Shown: positions 25,381-35,107 of the stretch, in pieces | How the letters are laid out: each line of letters starts with the position of its first letter | Numbering within the stretch: the stretch's first letter is position 1 | Assembly (NCBI GenBank): GCA_934167875.1 | Contig: CAKPMC010000003.1 | Location: 1 to 64,000, forward strand | Source of the DNA: an uncultured Bacilli bacterium | GTDB taxonomy: Bacteria; Bacillota_I; Bacilli_A; RF39; UBA660 | Length of the DNA stretch: 64,000 nucleotides | Direction of reading: 5' to 3' | Position numbers and translations under genes: made by a program | Notes under the pieces: model-generated | The model's input: the letters and a program-made list of their open reading frames with translations, nothing else | Databases searched by the model: none | What the model was told of the DNA's origin: nothing

Positions 25381-26658
25381 TTAATGTAATTTTGTCTTAA
25401 TTTTCTTTAACTTGTGAACTAGAAAATAAGCTATTTTATATATATAGTAGAAAAAAGAATCTATTTTCAAATCATATTCTCCAATTAATTCTACCACACT
25501 ACCGCCAAATTTCTTTTTAAATTCATATACTCCATACATAGGATCTTTTTCTGTTAAATCTGACGAAATACCATACATATTATAATAATCATATTTATTG
25601 TCAATAGCATATTTTATCATATCATAGTGCATAGTAGCAAACGGTTGAAATTCCAAATAATCACTAAGATCACCACCTATAAAAGATAGTACCTCTCTAC
25701 CATAAATAAAATATAAAACAGCTGACAACGTCAAAATACTTCCATGCTCATCATACATTTTTTGATAATTAGCTATTTTCTGTTCCAATCTAGTTATTTC
25801 ATTTTCTTTTTCCTTTAATTTATCATCGCTAATTTTGGTTTCAGTATTCTTAATAGTTTCTAATAGTTGTTGATAATTTTTTTCTAAACTTTTCTTTTCT
25901 TTCTTAAATTCAAGAAGTTTTTCTTCAACTTTTAAATCAACAAAATATAGCTTTATATTATCACCAAAACTATCAAACATATTTTGATAATAAGTTAAAG
26001 ATCTGCTAATAAAATTTCTTCTCTCACTAGTATGATCAAGTATTTCTTTAAATTTAGGTAAATCATCTCTAGTTCCTTCTCTTAACACAACCCCATTTTT
26101 CTCATTTTTTCTAAGCGTTCTTCTTAATGAAGCATTCATATCCTTTAATACATCATCAAAAGTACGATTATGTAAATCAATCACATACATCCAATTGGCC
26201 TGTAAACTTTGTTCACCAGGTTTACTACATTGTTCACGGAAACCTAAATTATATAAATGCCTAACTACACTAGAATTGTCAATACCACCATCAACAATCT
26301 TACCATTAATATCTCGTTCATGATAAATAATATAAGGATCTATTTTTAAAAAGATAGCTTTTTTCTTTTTAAGATATTTTTTAATTTCAGAAACAAATAA
26401 ATCCAATAAAGCATCATTTTTGTAATCAATTAAAAAACCACGTGGTGCATAAAACATTTTTTTACCAAAGAAAACATTTTTTGATAAAATCATTGTTGCA
26501 CAAACAATCTTTTTTTTATCTTTAAAACCAATTAGTTCCCATTCCCAACCATTTTTTTCCTTTAATTTAGCCCAACTAAGTGTTTGCAAGAAAGTAGCCT
26601 GTTCATGATTTAAAGCAAATTCACTAAACTCTTTTTCTTCTAGTTTTACTAATTCCAT
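25381..26658 (-). CDS. FemABX peptidyltransferase, fourth copy of array
   Basis: FemABX ligases use aminoacyl-tRNA to add amino acids to the lipid II stem peptide and build the interpeptide bridge. This 425-residue copy has two GNAT-like halves with the motifs FLQTLSWAKLKEKNGWE, MFYAPRGFLIDY and a C-terminal PMYGVYEFKKKFGG, and a charged coiled-coil insertion at about 245-305 that matches the helical arm of FemA. It is the last gene of the operon, starting 1 nt after the previous stop. Which residue it adds cannot be read from sequence. Confidence 0.9.
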   Translation of the reverse strand: MELVKLEEKEFSEFALNHEQATFLQTLSWAKLKEKNGWEWELIGFKDKKKIVCATMILSKNVFFGKKMFYAPRGFLIDYKNDALLDLFVSEIKKYLKKKKAIFLKIDPYIIYHERDINGKIVDGGIDNSSVVRHLYNLGFREQCSKPGEQSLQANWMYVIDLHNRTFDDVLKDMNASLRRTLRKNEKNGVVLREGTRDDLPKFKEILDHTSERRNFISRSLTYYQNMFDSFGDNIKLYFVDLKVEEKLLEFKKEKKSLEKNYQQLLETIKNTETKISDDKLKEKENEITRLEQKIANYQKMYDEHGSILTLSAVLYFIYGREVLSFIGGDLSDYLEFQPFATMHYDMIKYAIDNKYDYYNMYGISSDLTEKDPMYGVYEFKKKFGGSVVELIGEYDLKIDSFFYYIYKIAYFLVHKLKKIKTKLH

Positions 26659-26659
26659 A

Positions 26660-27940
26660 TCAATGTTCCTTTCTTGATAAACTAAATTTTAAATGTTTAA
26701 ATTTATGATACATTGAAAAAGCCATCTTATAAAGATAATAATATCCTTTGTTTACAACTAAATCAAATTCACCAATAAATTCAACTACTTCACCATCAAA
26801 CCCCTTTTTAAAGCCATAAACACCATTTTCATCATCAAATTTTCCTTCAATTCCATAGAAATTATATCTTTCATATTTATTCTTAATAGCATATTGAATC
26901 ATTTCCCACTGAATTAAATATTGAGCATTATACTTCATAAATTCTTTATAAGAACCACTAAACAAATAAAGAACTTCCTTACCGTACATTAAAAACATAG
27001 AACTAGCAAGCACTATTCTAGAACCATACTTTTCTTTAATAGATTCCAAATCAGAAATATTCTGTTTTATTTCAGTAATTTCTTTTTCTACCTGTTTCAA
27101 AGCATCTTTACTTTTTTTACTACCTGATTCTGAAACAATTTTTTCCTTATCAACTTTATCCTTTTCTAAAATACTTAATTGTTCTTTCCAGTATGATAAG
27201 GCCTTATCTGTATATAAAACAGCACTTAAAATTTTAATATGTTTTCCAAAAACATCAAGCATACGTAAATAATAACTTTTAGGTCTATCTATAAAACCTC
27301 TTCTTTTAGAAGTATGTTCCATAATTCCACAAAAATCATCTATATTATCTTTAGTAACTTCCTCTAATACTAATAATTCTTTTTTAGTTTTATTAATATG
27401 ACGCTTAGTATCTTTTGAAAATTTATCCCATATTTCTTCTTCTGTTTTATTTTTAAGTGGCAACCAAAATATAAATCGAGGTTGAAGTTGTTGATAACCA
27501 TTTTTAAATCCATAATGATGATAACCAAGTTCTTTTAAATTAGAAACTATATCATCATGACAATATCCACCATCAACAATATTCCCATTAACATCCCTTT
27601 GTCTATAAGAAACATAAGGATCTATTTTAATAAAAAAACCACCTTTTTTTCTAACAAACTTTTTAACTTCTATAGTAAAAAAATTCAATATTTCTTTATT
27701 TTCATAATCAATCAAAAAACCACGTGGTGCATAAAACATTTTTTTCTTTATTGGGGTACTTTTAGCAAGTAATAAAGAAGCAGCAACTATCTTTTTACCA
27801 TCTAAAGCACCAACATAATATGCTTCCCAACCATTTACTTTTTTTAAAAGTGCCCATTCTTTAGATTGATGAAAACTAATTTGATCATGTTTCAAAGCAA
27901 AATCTTCAAAATCTTTTACTGATAATTCTGTAAATTTCAT
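26660..27940 (-). CDS. FemABX peptidyltransferase, third copy of array
   Basis: A 426-residue FemABX-type ligase with FHQSKEWALLKKVNGWE, MFYAPRGFLIDYEN, and a C-terminal GVYGFKKGFDGEVVEFIGEFD, plus a helical coiled-coil insertion near 245-305. It is the closest relative of the fourth copy by eye: both share the MFYAPRGFLIDY block and DNA identity around it. It begins 11 nt after the preceding gene's stop. The likely role is another step of bridge extension on lipid II at the inner face of the membrane. Confidence 0.9.
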   Translation of the reverse strand: MKFTELSVKDFEDFALKHDQISFHQSKEWALLKKVNGWEAYYVGALDGKKIVAASLLLAKSTPIKKKMFYAPRGFLIDYENKEILNFFTIEVKKFVRKKGGFFIKIDPYVSYRQRDVNGNIVDGGYCHDDIVSNLKELGYHHYGFKNGYQQLQPRFIFWLPLKNKTEEEIWDKFSKDTKRHINKTKKELLVLEEVTKDNIDDFCGIMEHTSKRRGFIDRPKSYYLRMLDVFGKHIKILSAVLYTDKALSYWKEQLSILEKDKVDKEKIVSESGSKKSKDALKQVEKEITEIKQNISDLESIKEKYGSRIVLASSMFLMYGKEVLYLFSGSYKEFMKYNAQYLIQWEMIQYAIKNKYERYNFYGIEGKFDDENGVYGFKKGFDGEVVEFIGEFDLVVNKGYYYLYKMAFSMYHKFKHLKFSLSRKEH

Positions 27941-27951
27941 AATATCACATC

Positions 27952-29244
27952 CTATCCTTGATGTTTTTTTCTTTTCTTTTTAGAAATATTTTTAACTAAA
28001 TTACGATATATTGGTACCAATTTAGTAAAAACAAAATACATAAATGGCTTCATTACAAAATCAAATTCACCAGTAAATTCAATGTAATTACCACCAAATT
28101 TTTTCTTAAATTCATGAAGTCCAAGTAAAGGATTATCACTTCTTAAATCACCAATAGTACCAAATTGATCATATACTTTAATACCATTTTGATAACAGTA
28201 TTTAATGTGTTCATAATAAGTCTTATAATTTGTATAAGTATCAGTTAATATATTATGATTACCGGCATATAAAACCCAAGCCTTATCACCATAAGTAATA
28301 ATAAAATGACCACTTAAAGTAATATTATTATCATATTCAGTTCTTAAATTAATATAACGTGATAAGTCACTATTTAATTTGTCTAATCGTTTTTCTAATT
28401 CTTGTTTTTTGACATTTTCTTTTTTACTAAGATTATCTTTAGGAAGATTATTAAGTTCATTTTTTATATCATCAATCAAATTAGTTTTTTCATTAATAAT
28501 CTTATCTAAATTAACACTACCTAAAAACAGATAACATTTATTATCTTCGTTCCATATTTTATATAAAGACTGATAGTACTTTTCATTATGAGTAATAAAA
28601 TCCTTACGATTCTCAGTTATAATCATTAAATCATAGAAAGTTTTAATATCATTGTTATTACCAATTTTAACATCAACAAAGAAATCATCAGCTTTTTTGA
28701 TTCTTTGTTTAGTAGTTTTAGAAAAATGATCTTCTATTTCCTCTAAAGTTTGATTCATATCAATTCTAAATGTATATCTAGGTTGCATAGTTTCAAAATT
28801 TTTAGTAAATCCCAAATGTTTATAACCTATATCTTTTAATTCAGATATCATTTTATCATTGTTTTCTACAATCACTTTACCATCGTAACTAACATTACGA
28901 TAAATAATATCTGGATCAATTTTCAAAAAAATAGCACGATAATTTTTTATATATTTCTTAATTTCAGTAGTGAATTCTTTAACAAGTTCTAAATTATCAT
29001 AGTCAATAGTAAAACCACGTGGAACATAAAAATATGTATAATGAAACGGTAATCTTTTTTCTAACAGTAAAGCTGTAGCAACTAGTTCATTTTTATCATT
29101 TTCAAGTCCAACATAATGAGGAAATAAATTTTTTTCTGCTTTTGCAAATTCACCCCATGCATAACTTTGCATAAAGTGAGACTTAGAATTTTTTTTATTA
29201 AAGCCATCAAATTTTTCTTTAGTAACCTGTTCAACAAACTTCAT
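27952..29244 (-). CDS. FemABX peptidyltransferase, second copy of array
   Basis: A 430-residue FemABX homologue. It keeps the block FYVPRGFTIDYDN, the ALFLKIDPD strand, an Asn/Lys-rich coiled-coil insertion near 240-300, and the C-terminal LGLHEFKKKFGG and YIEFTGEFDF. Its central region is the most divergent of the four (for example KTTKQRIKKADDFFVDV). The gene starts 8 nt after the first copy. Specificity is unknown. Confidence 0.9.
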   Translation of the reverse strand: MKFVEQVTKEKFDGFNKKNSKSHFMQSYAWGEFAKAEKNLFPHYVGLENDKNELVATALLLEKRLPFHYTYFYVPRGFTIDYDNLELVKEFTTEIKKYIKNYRAIFLKIDPDIIYRNVSYDGKVIVENNDKMISELKDIGYKHLGFTKNFETMQPRYTFRIDMNQTLEEIEDHFSKTTKQRIKKADDFFVDVKIGNNNDIKTFYDLMIITENRKDFITHNEKYYQSLYKIWNEDNKCYLFLGSVNLDKIINEKTNLIDDIKNELNNLPKDNLSKKENVKKQELEKRLDKLNSDLSRYINLRTEYDNNITLSGHFIITYGDKAWVLYAGNHNILTDTYTNYKTYYEHIKYCYQNGIKVYDQFGTIGDLRSDNPLLGLHEFKKKFGGNYIEFTGEFDFVMKPFMYFVFTKLVPIYRNLVKNISKKKRKKHQG

Positions 29245-29252
29245 ATAATCAC

Positions 29253-30521
29253 CTATTTCTTAGTAATTTTTCTATATGCAATCTTTAATTTTCTAAATAA
29301 ATCATAAATATAATATGTATTAGATACCTTATAAGTAAATTCACCAACTAATTCAACTACTTGTCCATTAAAACCACGTTTAAATTCGTATACACCATAT
29401 ACTGGACTCTTAGGAGTAAAATCGCCAGATATTCCATAAAAATTAACATATTTAAAGCCAAATCTATAAGCATCTAAAATATGTTCATTATACATAAGAT
29501 ACTTAGGTTTAAAACTCTTGTATTTAGCAAGTATTCCACTACTAAGGGTTACATATTCATTACCAGATTTCAACGATAATAAACCACCAATATCTTTACC
29601 ATTTGGATTTTCCTTATAAAAATTTTCTGCATATTTTAACTCGTTATCAGCTTTTTCTATAGCAGTTTCAGCATTAGCTAATTGACTTTTTAACTTAGAG
29701 CCAACCATATCTTTTTTCATTTTATATAAAATATCCTCTTTTTTAGCCTTTTGGCTATCTAATTGTTTCTTAGCATAATCTAAATATAACTTTGAATCAA
29801 CATGAGCAAAGTATATTTGCATATTATCTCCATAGCATTCATACATCTTTTGATAATATTTTAAATCACGTGATTGAAAATTTTTTCTATCTGCTGTAGC
29901 CTTTAACAGTTCAGTTAAATCTTCCAAATCATCTTTATTGCCTCGTCTTAATACCAAGCCTTTTTCATAAACAGCATCAATATTTTTTCTAGTGCTTTTA
30001 CTAAAACCTTTTTTAAGTTCTTCATATGGCTTGTCAAGTTCTAAACGGTAATTCCATCTGGATTGAGTGAAACGATAATCTTTAGTAAAACCGAAGTGAT
30101 GATATCCTAATTTTTTTAAATTATCAATAGTTTCCATATCAGGCTTTTTATCAGGATAACAACATCCATTAGTATCTCTAAGTTGATATATAATATTAGG
30201 CTCAAACTTAATAAACATAGCATTATGTTTTTTAGCATAACTAACTAAATTAATAGTAAAAAATTCAAGTAACTTATAATTATGATAATCAACTAATAAT
30301 CCCTGAGGAGAATAAAATCTTTTTTTTCCAAACATACATGGATTAATAGTAAACATACCAGCAGCTACTATTTTATTTTTATCCTTAACGCCTAAATAAT
30401 GTATTTCACTACCATAAAAATTTCTTAAATGTGCATTTTCCACAGTTTGAAAAAAATTAGCACATGGATGTTTTTTAGAAAAATTATCAAATTCTTTTTC
30501 TGTTAATTCCTCAAATTTCAT
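29253..30521 (-). CDS. FemABX peptidyltransferase, first copy of array
   Basis: A 422-residue FemABX homologue, first of the four tandem copies and separated by 7 nt from the flippase gene. It has FYSPQGLLVDYHN, FSKSTRKNIDAVYEKGLVLRRG in the middle, a coiled-coil insertion near 250-300 and SPVYGVYEFKRGFNGQVVEL at the C-terminus. In characterised systems the first bridge residue is added by a different homologue from the later ones (FemX, then FemA and FemB), so four copies suggest a bridge made in several steps. Confidence 0.9.
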   Translation of the reverse strand: MKFEELTEKEFDNFSKKHPCANFFQTVENAHLRNFYGSEIHYLGVKDKNKIVAAGMFTINPCMFGKKRFYSPQGLLVDYHNYKLLEFFTINLVSYAKKHNAMFIKFEPNIIYQLRDTNGCCYPDKKPDMETIDNLKKLGYHHFGFTKDYRFTQSRWNYRLELDKPYEELKKGFSKSTRKNIDAVYEKGLVLRRGNKDDLEDLTELLKATADRKNFQSRDLKYYQKMYECYGDNMQIYFAHVDSKLYLDYAKKQLDSQKAKKEDILYKMKKDMVGSKLKSQLANAETAIEKADNELKYAENFYKENPNGKDIGGLLSLKSGNEYVTLSSGILAKYKSFKPKYLMYNEHILDAYRFGFKYVNFYGISGDFTPKSPVYGVYEFKRGFNGQVVELVGEFTYKVSNTYYIYDLFRKLKIAYRKITKK

Positions 30522-30528
30522 TATAAAA

Positions 30529-32175
30529 TCACTTAGCCTTTCTTTTAAATTTGTTTTTAAATTTATTAAGAAGATCTTTACCTAAAATATCATCTAACAA
30601 TCCAAACTTTTTAATACAAACATAATAAATTATTATACCAACTAATGCATAAATACATACAATAACAAACGACAACATTCTACTACTAGCAAATGGAATA
30701 ACTAATTTTAAAATATTTAATCCTAATAACATAACTAATACTGATAAAATTAACTTAGCTACACGAATAACTGTTTCTTTAAAATGAAGTCCATATTTAA
30801 TTTTTAAGAAAGAGAAAACAATCATTATCGATGTAACATTACCTAAAATAGTAGATAAGGTAGCACCATAATATGCAGGAAGACCAATATTATTCAATAA
30901 ATGCATTAGTGGTACATCAAGTACTGCATTAACAATAAGTCCTACTATTAAGTTAATAAATAAAATCTTATATTCTTTTAAAGTCATTAAAGTAGTAGTA
31001 CATGTAGTAAGAAAAATAGTAATAAATGCTGTAAAAACAGAAAAAGCAAACACTCTAGGTCCATAATAACTATACCCATAAAACACATTCCATACTGGTC
31101 TAGCTAAAAAACTCAATCCAACAGTCATAGGTAAAGCAATTAAAACTAATATCTGAATAGTTTGATTAATTTTACTATCTATATCCTTACGATCATTTTT
31201 AACATGACTAATAGTAAGATTAGGAAGTAAACTAGACATAAATCCTGTTCCTACAGCTATTATAATCATATTAAGTTTATTTCCCCAAGTTGAAATAAAT
31301 CCCATAATAGCTTCAGCATCAGTTACCTTATAACCTAAATCATTAACAAGTGTTCTAACCACAAAAAAAGTATCTACCGAATTATATAAAGATTTAGTTA
31401 TCTCGCCAAAAATAAATGGTGAAGCATACATAAATATTTGAAATATAATTTCTTTAGTTGTTTTAACTACTTCGTTCTTTGATTCTTTAATAAGTACTTT
31501 TTTATTAAGTCTTACTTTTCTAACTAAATAAAGTGTAGAAACTAAAGCTCCAACAGTAGCTCCAAATAAAGCTACGCCAACAGTTTGTTTTAAAGATAAA
31601 TTAAATACTTTAGAAGCTAAAAAACTACCAACAATAATAATTGTAACACGAACAAATTGTTCTATAACTTGACTAATAGAAGTAGGTTCCATAAAACGAT
31701 GACCCTGTAAATAACCACGATAAACACTAAGTGTGGGAACAATTAAAATACTAAAAGAAATAACTCTTATTACATAAACAATATCCTCAATAGTATTACC
31801 ACCCTTAATATCTCCAATTATTAAGGTAGCTATATCACGCGCAAAAACAAATAAAGCTAAGAAACAAATAATACCTAAAACAGATAAAAATCTTTTTGAT
31901 ATTTTAAAAACCTTTTCTTTAGATTTATACAAACCTAAAGTATCGTATTCACTAATTAATTTACTAATAGCTAAAGGTATACCTGCAGAAGATATTCCTA
32001 AAAATATAGAATAAATATTATAAGCATAGCCATATAAAGCACCACCTTGAGTACCAATAATAGCATAAAAAGGAATAACATAAATGATACCTAATATTTT
32101 AGATATAACTATTCCAAGAGTAGCAATAAAAGCGCCCTCCATATAACTATTAGTTTTAAGTTTTCTATCATGCAT
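30529..32175 (-). CDS. Lipid II/polysaccharide flippase, SpoVB-MurJ superfamily
   Basis: A 548-residue polytopic membrane protein of the MOP (MATE-like) superfamily, with about 14 hydrophobic segments. Hallmarks of the SpoVB/YtgP/MurJ-like group are YAYNIYSIFLGISSAGIPLAISKL near the N-terminus and VYRGYLQGHRFMEPTSISQ in the middle. Such proteins flip lipid-linked wall precursors. It is the first gene of an operon with four FemABX ligases, which fits a transporter that flips the finished lipid II after bridge synthesis. GGTGAT precedes the ATG. Whether it is the vegetative or the sporulation flippase cannot be decided. Confidence 0.9.
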   Translation of the reverse strand: MHDRKLKTNSYMEGAFIATLGIVISKILGIIYVIPFYAIIGTQGGALYGYAYNIYSIFLGISSAGIPLAISKLISEYDTLGLYKSKEKVFKISKRFLSVLGIICFLALFVFARDIATLIIGDIKGGNTIEDIVYVIRVISFSILIVPTLSVYRGYLQGHRFMEPTSISQVIEQFVRVTIIIVGSFLASKVFNLSLKQTVGVALFGATVGALVSTLYLVRKVRLNKKVLIKESKNEVVKTTKEIIFQIFMYASPFIFGEITKSLYNSVDTFFVVRTLVNDLGYKVTDAEAIMGFISTWGNKLNMIIIAVGTGFMSSLLPNLTISHVKNDRKDIDSKINQTIQILVLIALPMTVGLSFLARPVWNVFYGYSYYGPRVFAFSVFTAFITIFLTTCTTTLMTLKEYKILFINLIVGLIVNAVLDVPLMHLLNNIGLPAYYGATLSTILGNVTSIMIVFSFLKIKYGLHFKETVIRVAKLILSVLVMLLGLNILKLVIPFASSRMLSFVIVCIYALVGIIIYYVCIKKFGLLDDILGKDLLNKFKNKFKRKAK

Positions 32176-32217
32176 CTATATCACCATAATTATTTTAACA
32201 CATAAATAAAAAAATAA

Positions 32218-32246
32218 CAAAAAAAGAGTATACATATACTCTTTTA
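32218..32246 (-). terminator. Terminator after the tail-anchored protein gene
   Basis: A perfect stem (GAGTATA/TATACTC, extended by A-T pairs) with a 2-nt centre is followed on the minus strand by seven T residues. It separates the small gene at 32251 from the FemABX operon. Confidence 0.8.
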
Positions 32247-32250
32247 ATTT

Positions 32251-32757
32251 CTAACGTATAAAAACAAAATAACCAATAATTCCAATCATTAATAATACTA
32301 AGGAAGCAACTATGCAAGTCAATGCAAAAACATTACCATAACCTTTGTTCATCATATTTAATAAATTAATTTTAAATATATCTTTTTCTTTATTAGCTTT
32401 AGATACCATAACTCCCTTATAAGCACCAAGTTCAGTACGATGTCCTTCTTCCAATATTCCTTCAGGAGTGATATTAGTAAGCAAAACTACTTTTTTATCC
32501 TGATAAACAGTATAATGGAGTGTTATTACCCCATGAACTTTACTAAACATCTCATCAGTAGGAAGGGGAAGTTCATACATAATACTACCATCAGTATTTG
32601 TACCAACCATTTTCCCTAAAAATTCACCTGTTTTTAATTTAGGATAATATTCGAAAGTCATTTTTTTATAAGCCAACATATTATACTTACGTACAGAACG
32701 TTCTTTTACCCTAAAATCATTTTCATTTAAATATTCAAACACATAACTATCCTTCAT
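32251..32757 (-). CDS. Hypothetical protein with C-terminal membrane anchor
   Basis: A 168-residue protein: a soluble N-terminal part of about 140 residues with many strand-like stretches, and one hydrophobic segment at the extreme C-terminus (about 144-166) ending in FVFIR. This is a tail-anchored topology with the soluble part in the cytoplasm. There is no signal peptide. GGAGAG precedes the ATG. It lies between the two flippase genes, with its own terminator. The function is unknown. Confidence 0.65.
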   Translation of the reverse strand: MKDSYVFEYLNENDFRVKERSVRKYNMLAYKKMTFEYYPKLKTGEFLGKMVGTNTDGSIMYELPLPTDEMFSKVHGVITLHYTVYQDKKVVLLTNITPEGILEEGHRTELGAYKGVMVSKANKEKDIFKINLLNMMNKGYGNVFALTCIVASLVLLMIGIIGYFVFIR

Positions 32758-32841
32758 ATGTTACACTCTCCATCCTATTACCCTAATAATATTAAACCCT
32801 TTAAATATATAAAAAGTCAAGCATCATACAATTTTTTTTAT

Positions 32842-34434
32842 CTATTTTACCTTTTTAGACAACAGTTTATCACCATCAATAAGATTTATTTTCTTACATA
32901 AATAATAATATACAACTAAACCTAAAATTAAAATAAATAAAAAATATGAAATATTTATCAAAATACTATCCGATACACAAGGAAATATATAAGAAACAAT
33001 TAATAATACCATAATCATTATTATAGAAACAGCAAATATATTAAGTATTTTACCGATGCATTCTTCATAAAAAATATTATATTTTTTACTAATATAATGT
33101 AGTAAAAGCCAAATAATAACTATATAACCAATAAATGTAGATGTTATACTTCCATAACATAAAGGAAATTTCATCTTTTCAAAAGCGTAAATAAAAGGCA
33201 AATTTAAAATAATTTTCACTATCAAACCAATATAAACTATTTTTATAATTTTTTTATCTTCATTCAAATATTTTAATACTGAAACAAGAAATACAAAAAT
33301 AATAAATATAGGAATAATAAAAATATAATATTTAAAAATACGTGATAATAAAAGATTATTATCATAAAATATCTTCCATATTAAATTAGCTGATATTGAG
33401 ATAATTAAAGTATAGGGTAAAACAACTAATAATATTTTAGTTAATAAATATGAAATATTATTAACTAAATTTTTAATATCAATATTCTTAAATTTTTTTA
33501 TAATGAAAAGAACTACTAACAATATTAGAAATGATATTAGCTGAAATCCTAATACTGAAATAAAACTAATTATATTCTTTAAATCACTTATTAAATAATA
33601 ATATTTATTAATTACTATTCTAGTAATCATTACAACATCAATTATATAAATGACTAAATGAAACAACCATATATTAAAATAAAACCAAATATGAGAAAAC
33701 AACACTTTAACAGTTTCCCTATTACTAGATAATAATCCACTTACTTTTAGTGTTTCTCTATTTAATATCTTTTTATATTTAAAGGATACAAATATTAAGT
33801 ATATAAATACTACTAAAATACTAACAAAATATGATAAAGCAATCATTTTAACACATTGATAACTAGAAATATGATAAATATTAGTACCAATTAAACAAGT
33901 AATTAATGCAAAAATTAATACCAATATTACTTCTAATAATTGACTAATAAAAAGAAATTTACTAGTTCTATTATTTCCATGAATATAACCACGATAAAAA
34001 TTCAAAACAGGAATTAATAATATAGATAATGAAAATATTTTCATTATATCACTAATAGTATTGATTAAATTAACATCAAAAAATTTATCAAATAATAACT
34101 TAGGCAAAAAGTATGAAGATATAAACATCAATATAAATAATAATAAACCAATAGTTATAAAAATTCTTATACCATATTTAAAAAACTTATATTTTGACTT
34201 ATAGTAACCAAAGCAATTATATTCATGAATAATATTTTCTATAACTGTTGGAATTATTAATTTAAAAAAACTATTAATTAAAAAATATATAAAATAAGAA
34301 ATACCAAATGCAAATGATCCATCAATACCAGTAAAATTATAAAGTAAAATTATTATTAAAATATTAAGTAAATCAATAACCAAAGTTTGAAATATCAAAT
34401 TAAAATCAGATAAAATTAAACTGTTTTTTTTCAC
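32842..34434 (-). CDS. Diverged SpoVB-like flippase paralogue
   Basis: A 530-residue polytopic protein with about 14 hydrophobic segments. The family pattern is still visible: FYRGYIHGNNRTSKFLFISQLLE lines up with VYRGYLQGHRFMEPTSISQVIEQ of the flippase downstream, and the C-terminal KKINLIDGDKLL with KKFGLLDDILG. The rest has drifted strongly towards Ile/Leu/Phe, and many polar positions are lost. It could transport another lipid-linked substrate or be decaying. It starts with GTG after GGAGGA. Confidence 0.75.
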   Translation of the reverse strand: MKKNSLILSDFNLIFQTLVIDLLNILIIILLYNFTGIDGSFAFGISYFIYFLINSFFKLIIPTVIENIIHEYNCFGYYKSKYKFFKYGIRIFITIGLLLFILMFISSYFLPKLLFDKFFDVNLINTISDIMKIFSLSILLIPVLNFYRGYIHGNNRTSKFLFISQLLEVILVLIFALITCLIGTNIYHISSYQCVKMIALSYFVSILVVFIYLIFVSFKYKKILNRETLKVSGLLSSNRETVKVLFSHIWFYFNIWLFHLVIYIIDVVMITRIVINKYYYLISDLKNIISFISVLGFQLISFLILLVVLFIIKKFKNIDIKNLVNNISYLLTKILLVVLPYTLIISISANLIWKIFYDNNLLLSRIFKYYIFIIPIFIIFVFLVSVLKYLNEDKKIIKIVYIGLIVKIILNLPFIYAFEKMKFPLCYGSITSTFIGYIVIIWLLLHYISKKYNIFYEECIGKILNIFAVSIIMIMVLLIVSYIFPCVSDSILINISYFLFILILGLVVYYYLCKKINLIDGDKLLSKKVK

Positions 34435-34560
34435 TGCTAATCCTCCATAATATTATAAATACAATATAACATAAAATAAATAAAATGAATAGTAAGTACC
34501 AATAGTTCTTTACAAAATATATTGAAATTAATATAATATAAAGATAACAGAGGTGTTTTT

Positions 34561-35094
34561 ATGAAAAGAAAAAAAGAGAACATAACTAAATATCAACCAA
34601 TCATTCATTATGAAAGTGAATCAGTAGATGTTACTAAATTTTGTTGTGAATCACTACTAGAACAGAATTTTTATCATAATGGTAACAGTGAAAATGTAGA
34701 AAAACTAGAAGATATTTTATTTCATTATTCAATGATAAAGGTATTAACATGGGATAAAGAACTAGAAAATAATAGTACTGATTATATTAAAGATGTAAGT
34801 ACTTTAGCAGAAATAAACAATATTATTAAAAATAAAATACCTACTGAAACACAAAAAAATAGTTATTTTGCACAGTATGTACACTGTATCATATATATAT
34901 TGAGTGTTATAAATAATCATCAGCAAATTGAATGGCTAGAAAATAATAATAGTAAAGATATTGTAATTAGAAAAGAAAATGGCATAATTACTGAAATAAT
35001 AACTCCTAAAAATATACCATATGAACAATTACCAAGCAAATTAATAGATCAAATAAAAACAATATATGCAAAAGGACCTGTTTTAAAAAAATAA
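34561..35094 (+). CDS. Hypothetical soluble protein
   Basis: A 177-residue protein with a basic start, then mostly helical segments containing several Cys and aromatic residues (KFCCESLLEQNFYHN). No membrane helix, signal peptide or known motif is visible. GAGGTG lies 6 nt before the ATG. It is the only gene on the plus strand here and diverges from the flippase paralogue. It ends at a bidirectional terminator. Confidence 0.65.
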   Translation: MKRKKENITKYQPIIHYESESVDVTKFCCESLLEQNFYHNGNSENVEKLEDILFHYSMIKVLTWDKELENNSTDYIKDVSTLAEINNIIKNKIPTETQKNSYFAQYVHCIIYILSVINNHQQIEWLENNNSKDIVIRKENGIITEIITPKNIPYEQLPSKLIDQIKTIYAKGPVLKK

Positions 35095-35107
35095 ACAGAT
35101 CCTTTTT
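35070..35107. terminator. Bidirectional terminator
   Basis: A hairpin pairs AAAAGGA-CTGTTT with AAACAG-TCCTTTT, one mismatch in each arm, and overlaps the ends of two convergent genes. Confidence 0.75.
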
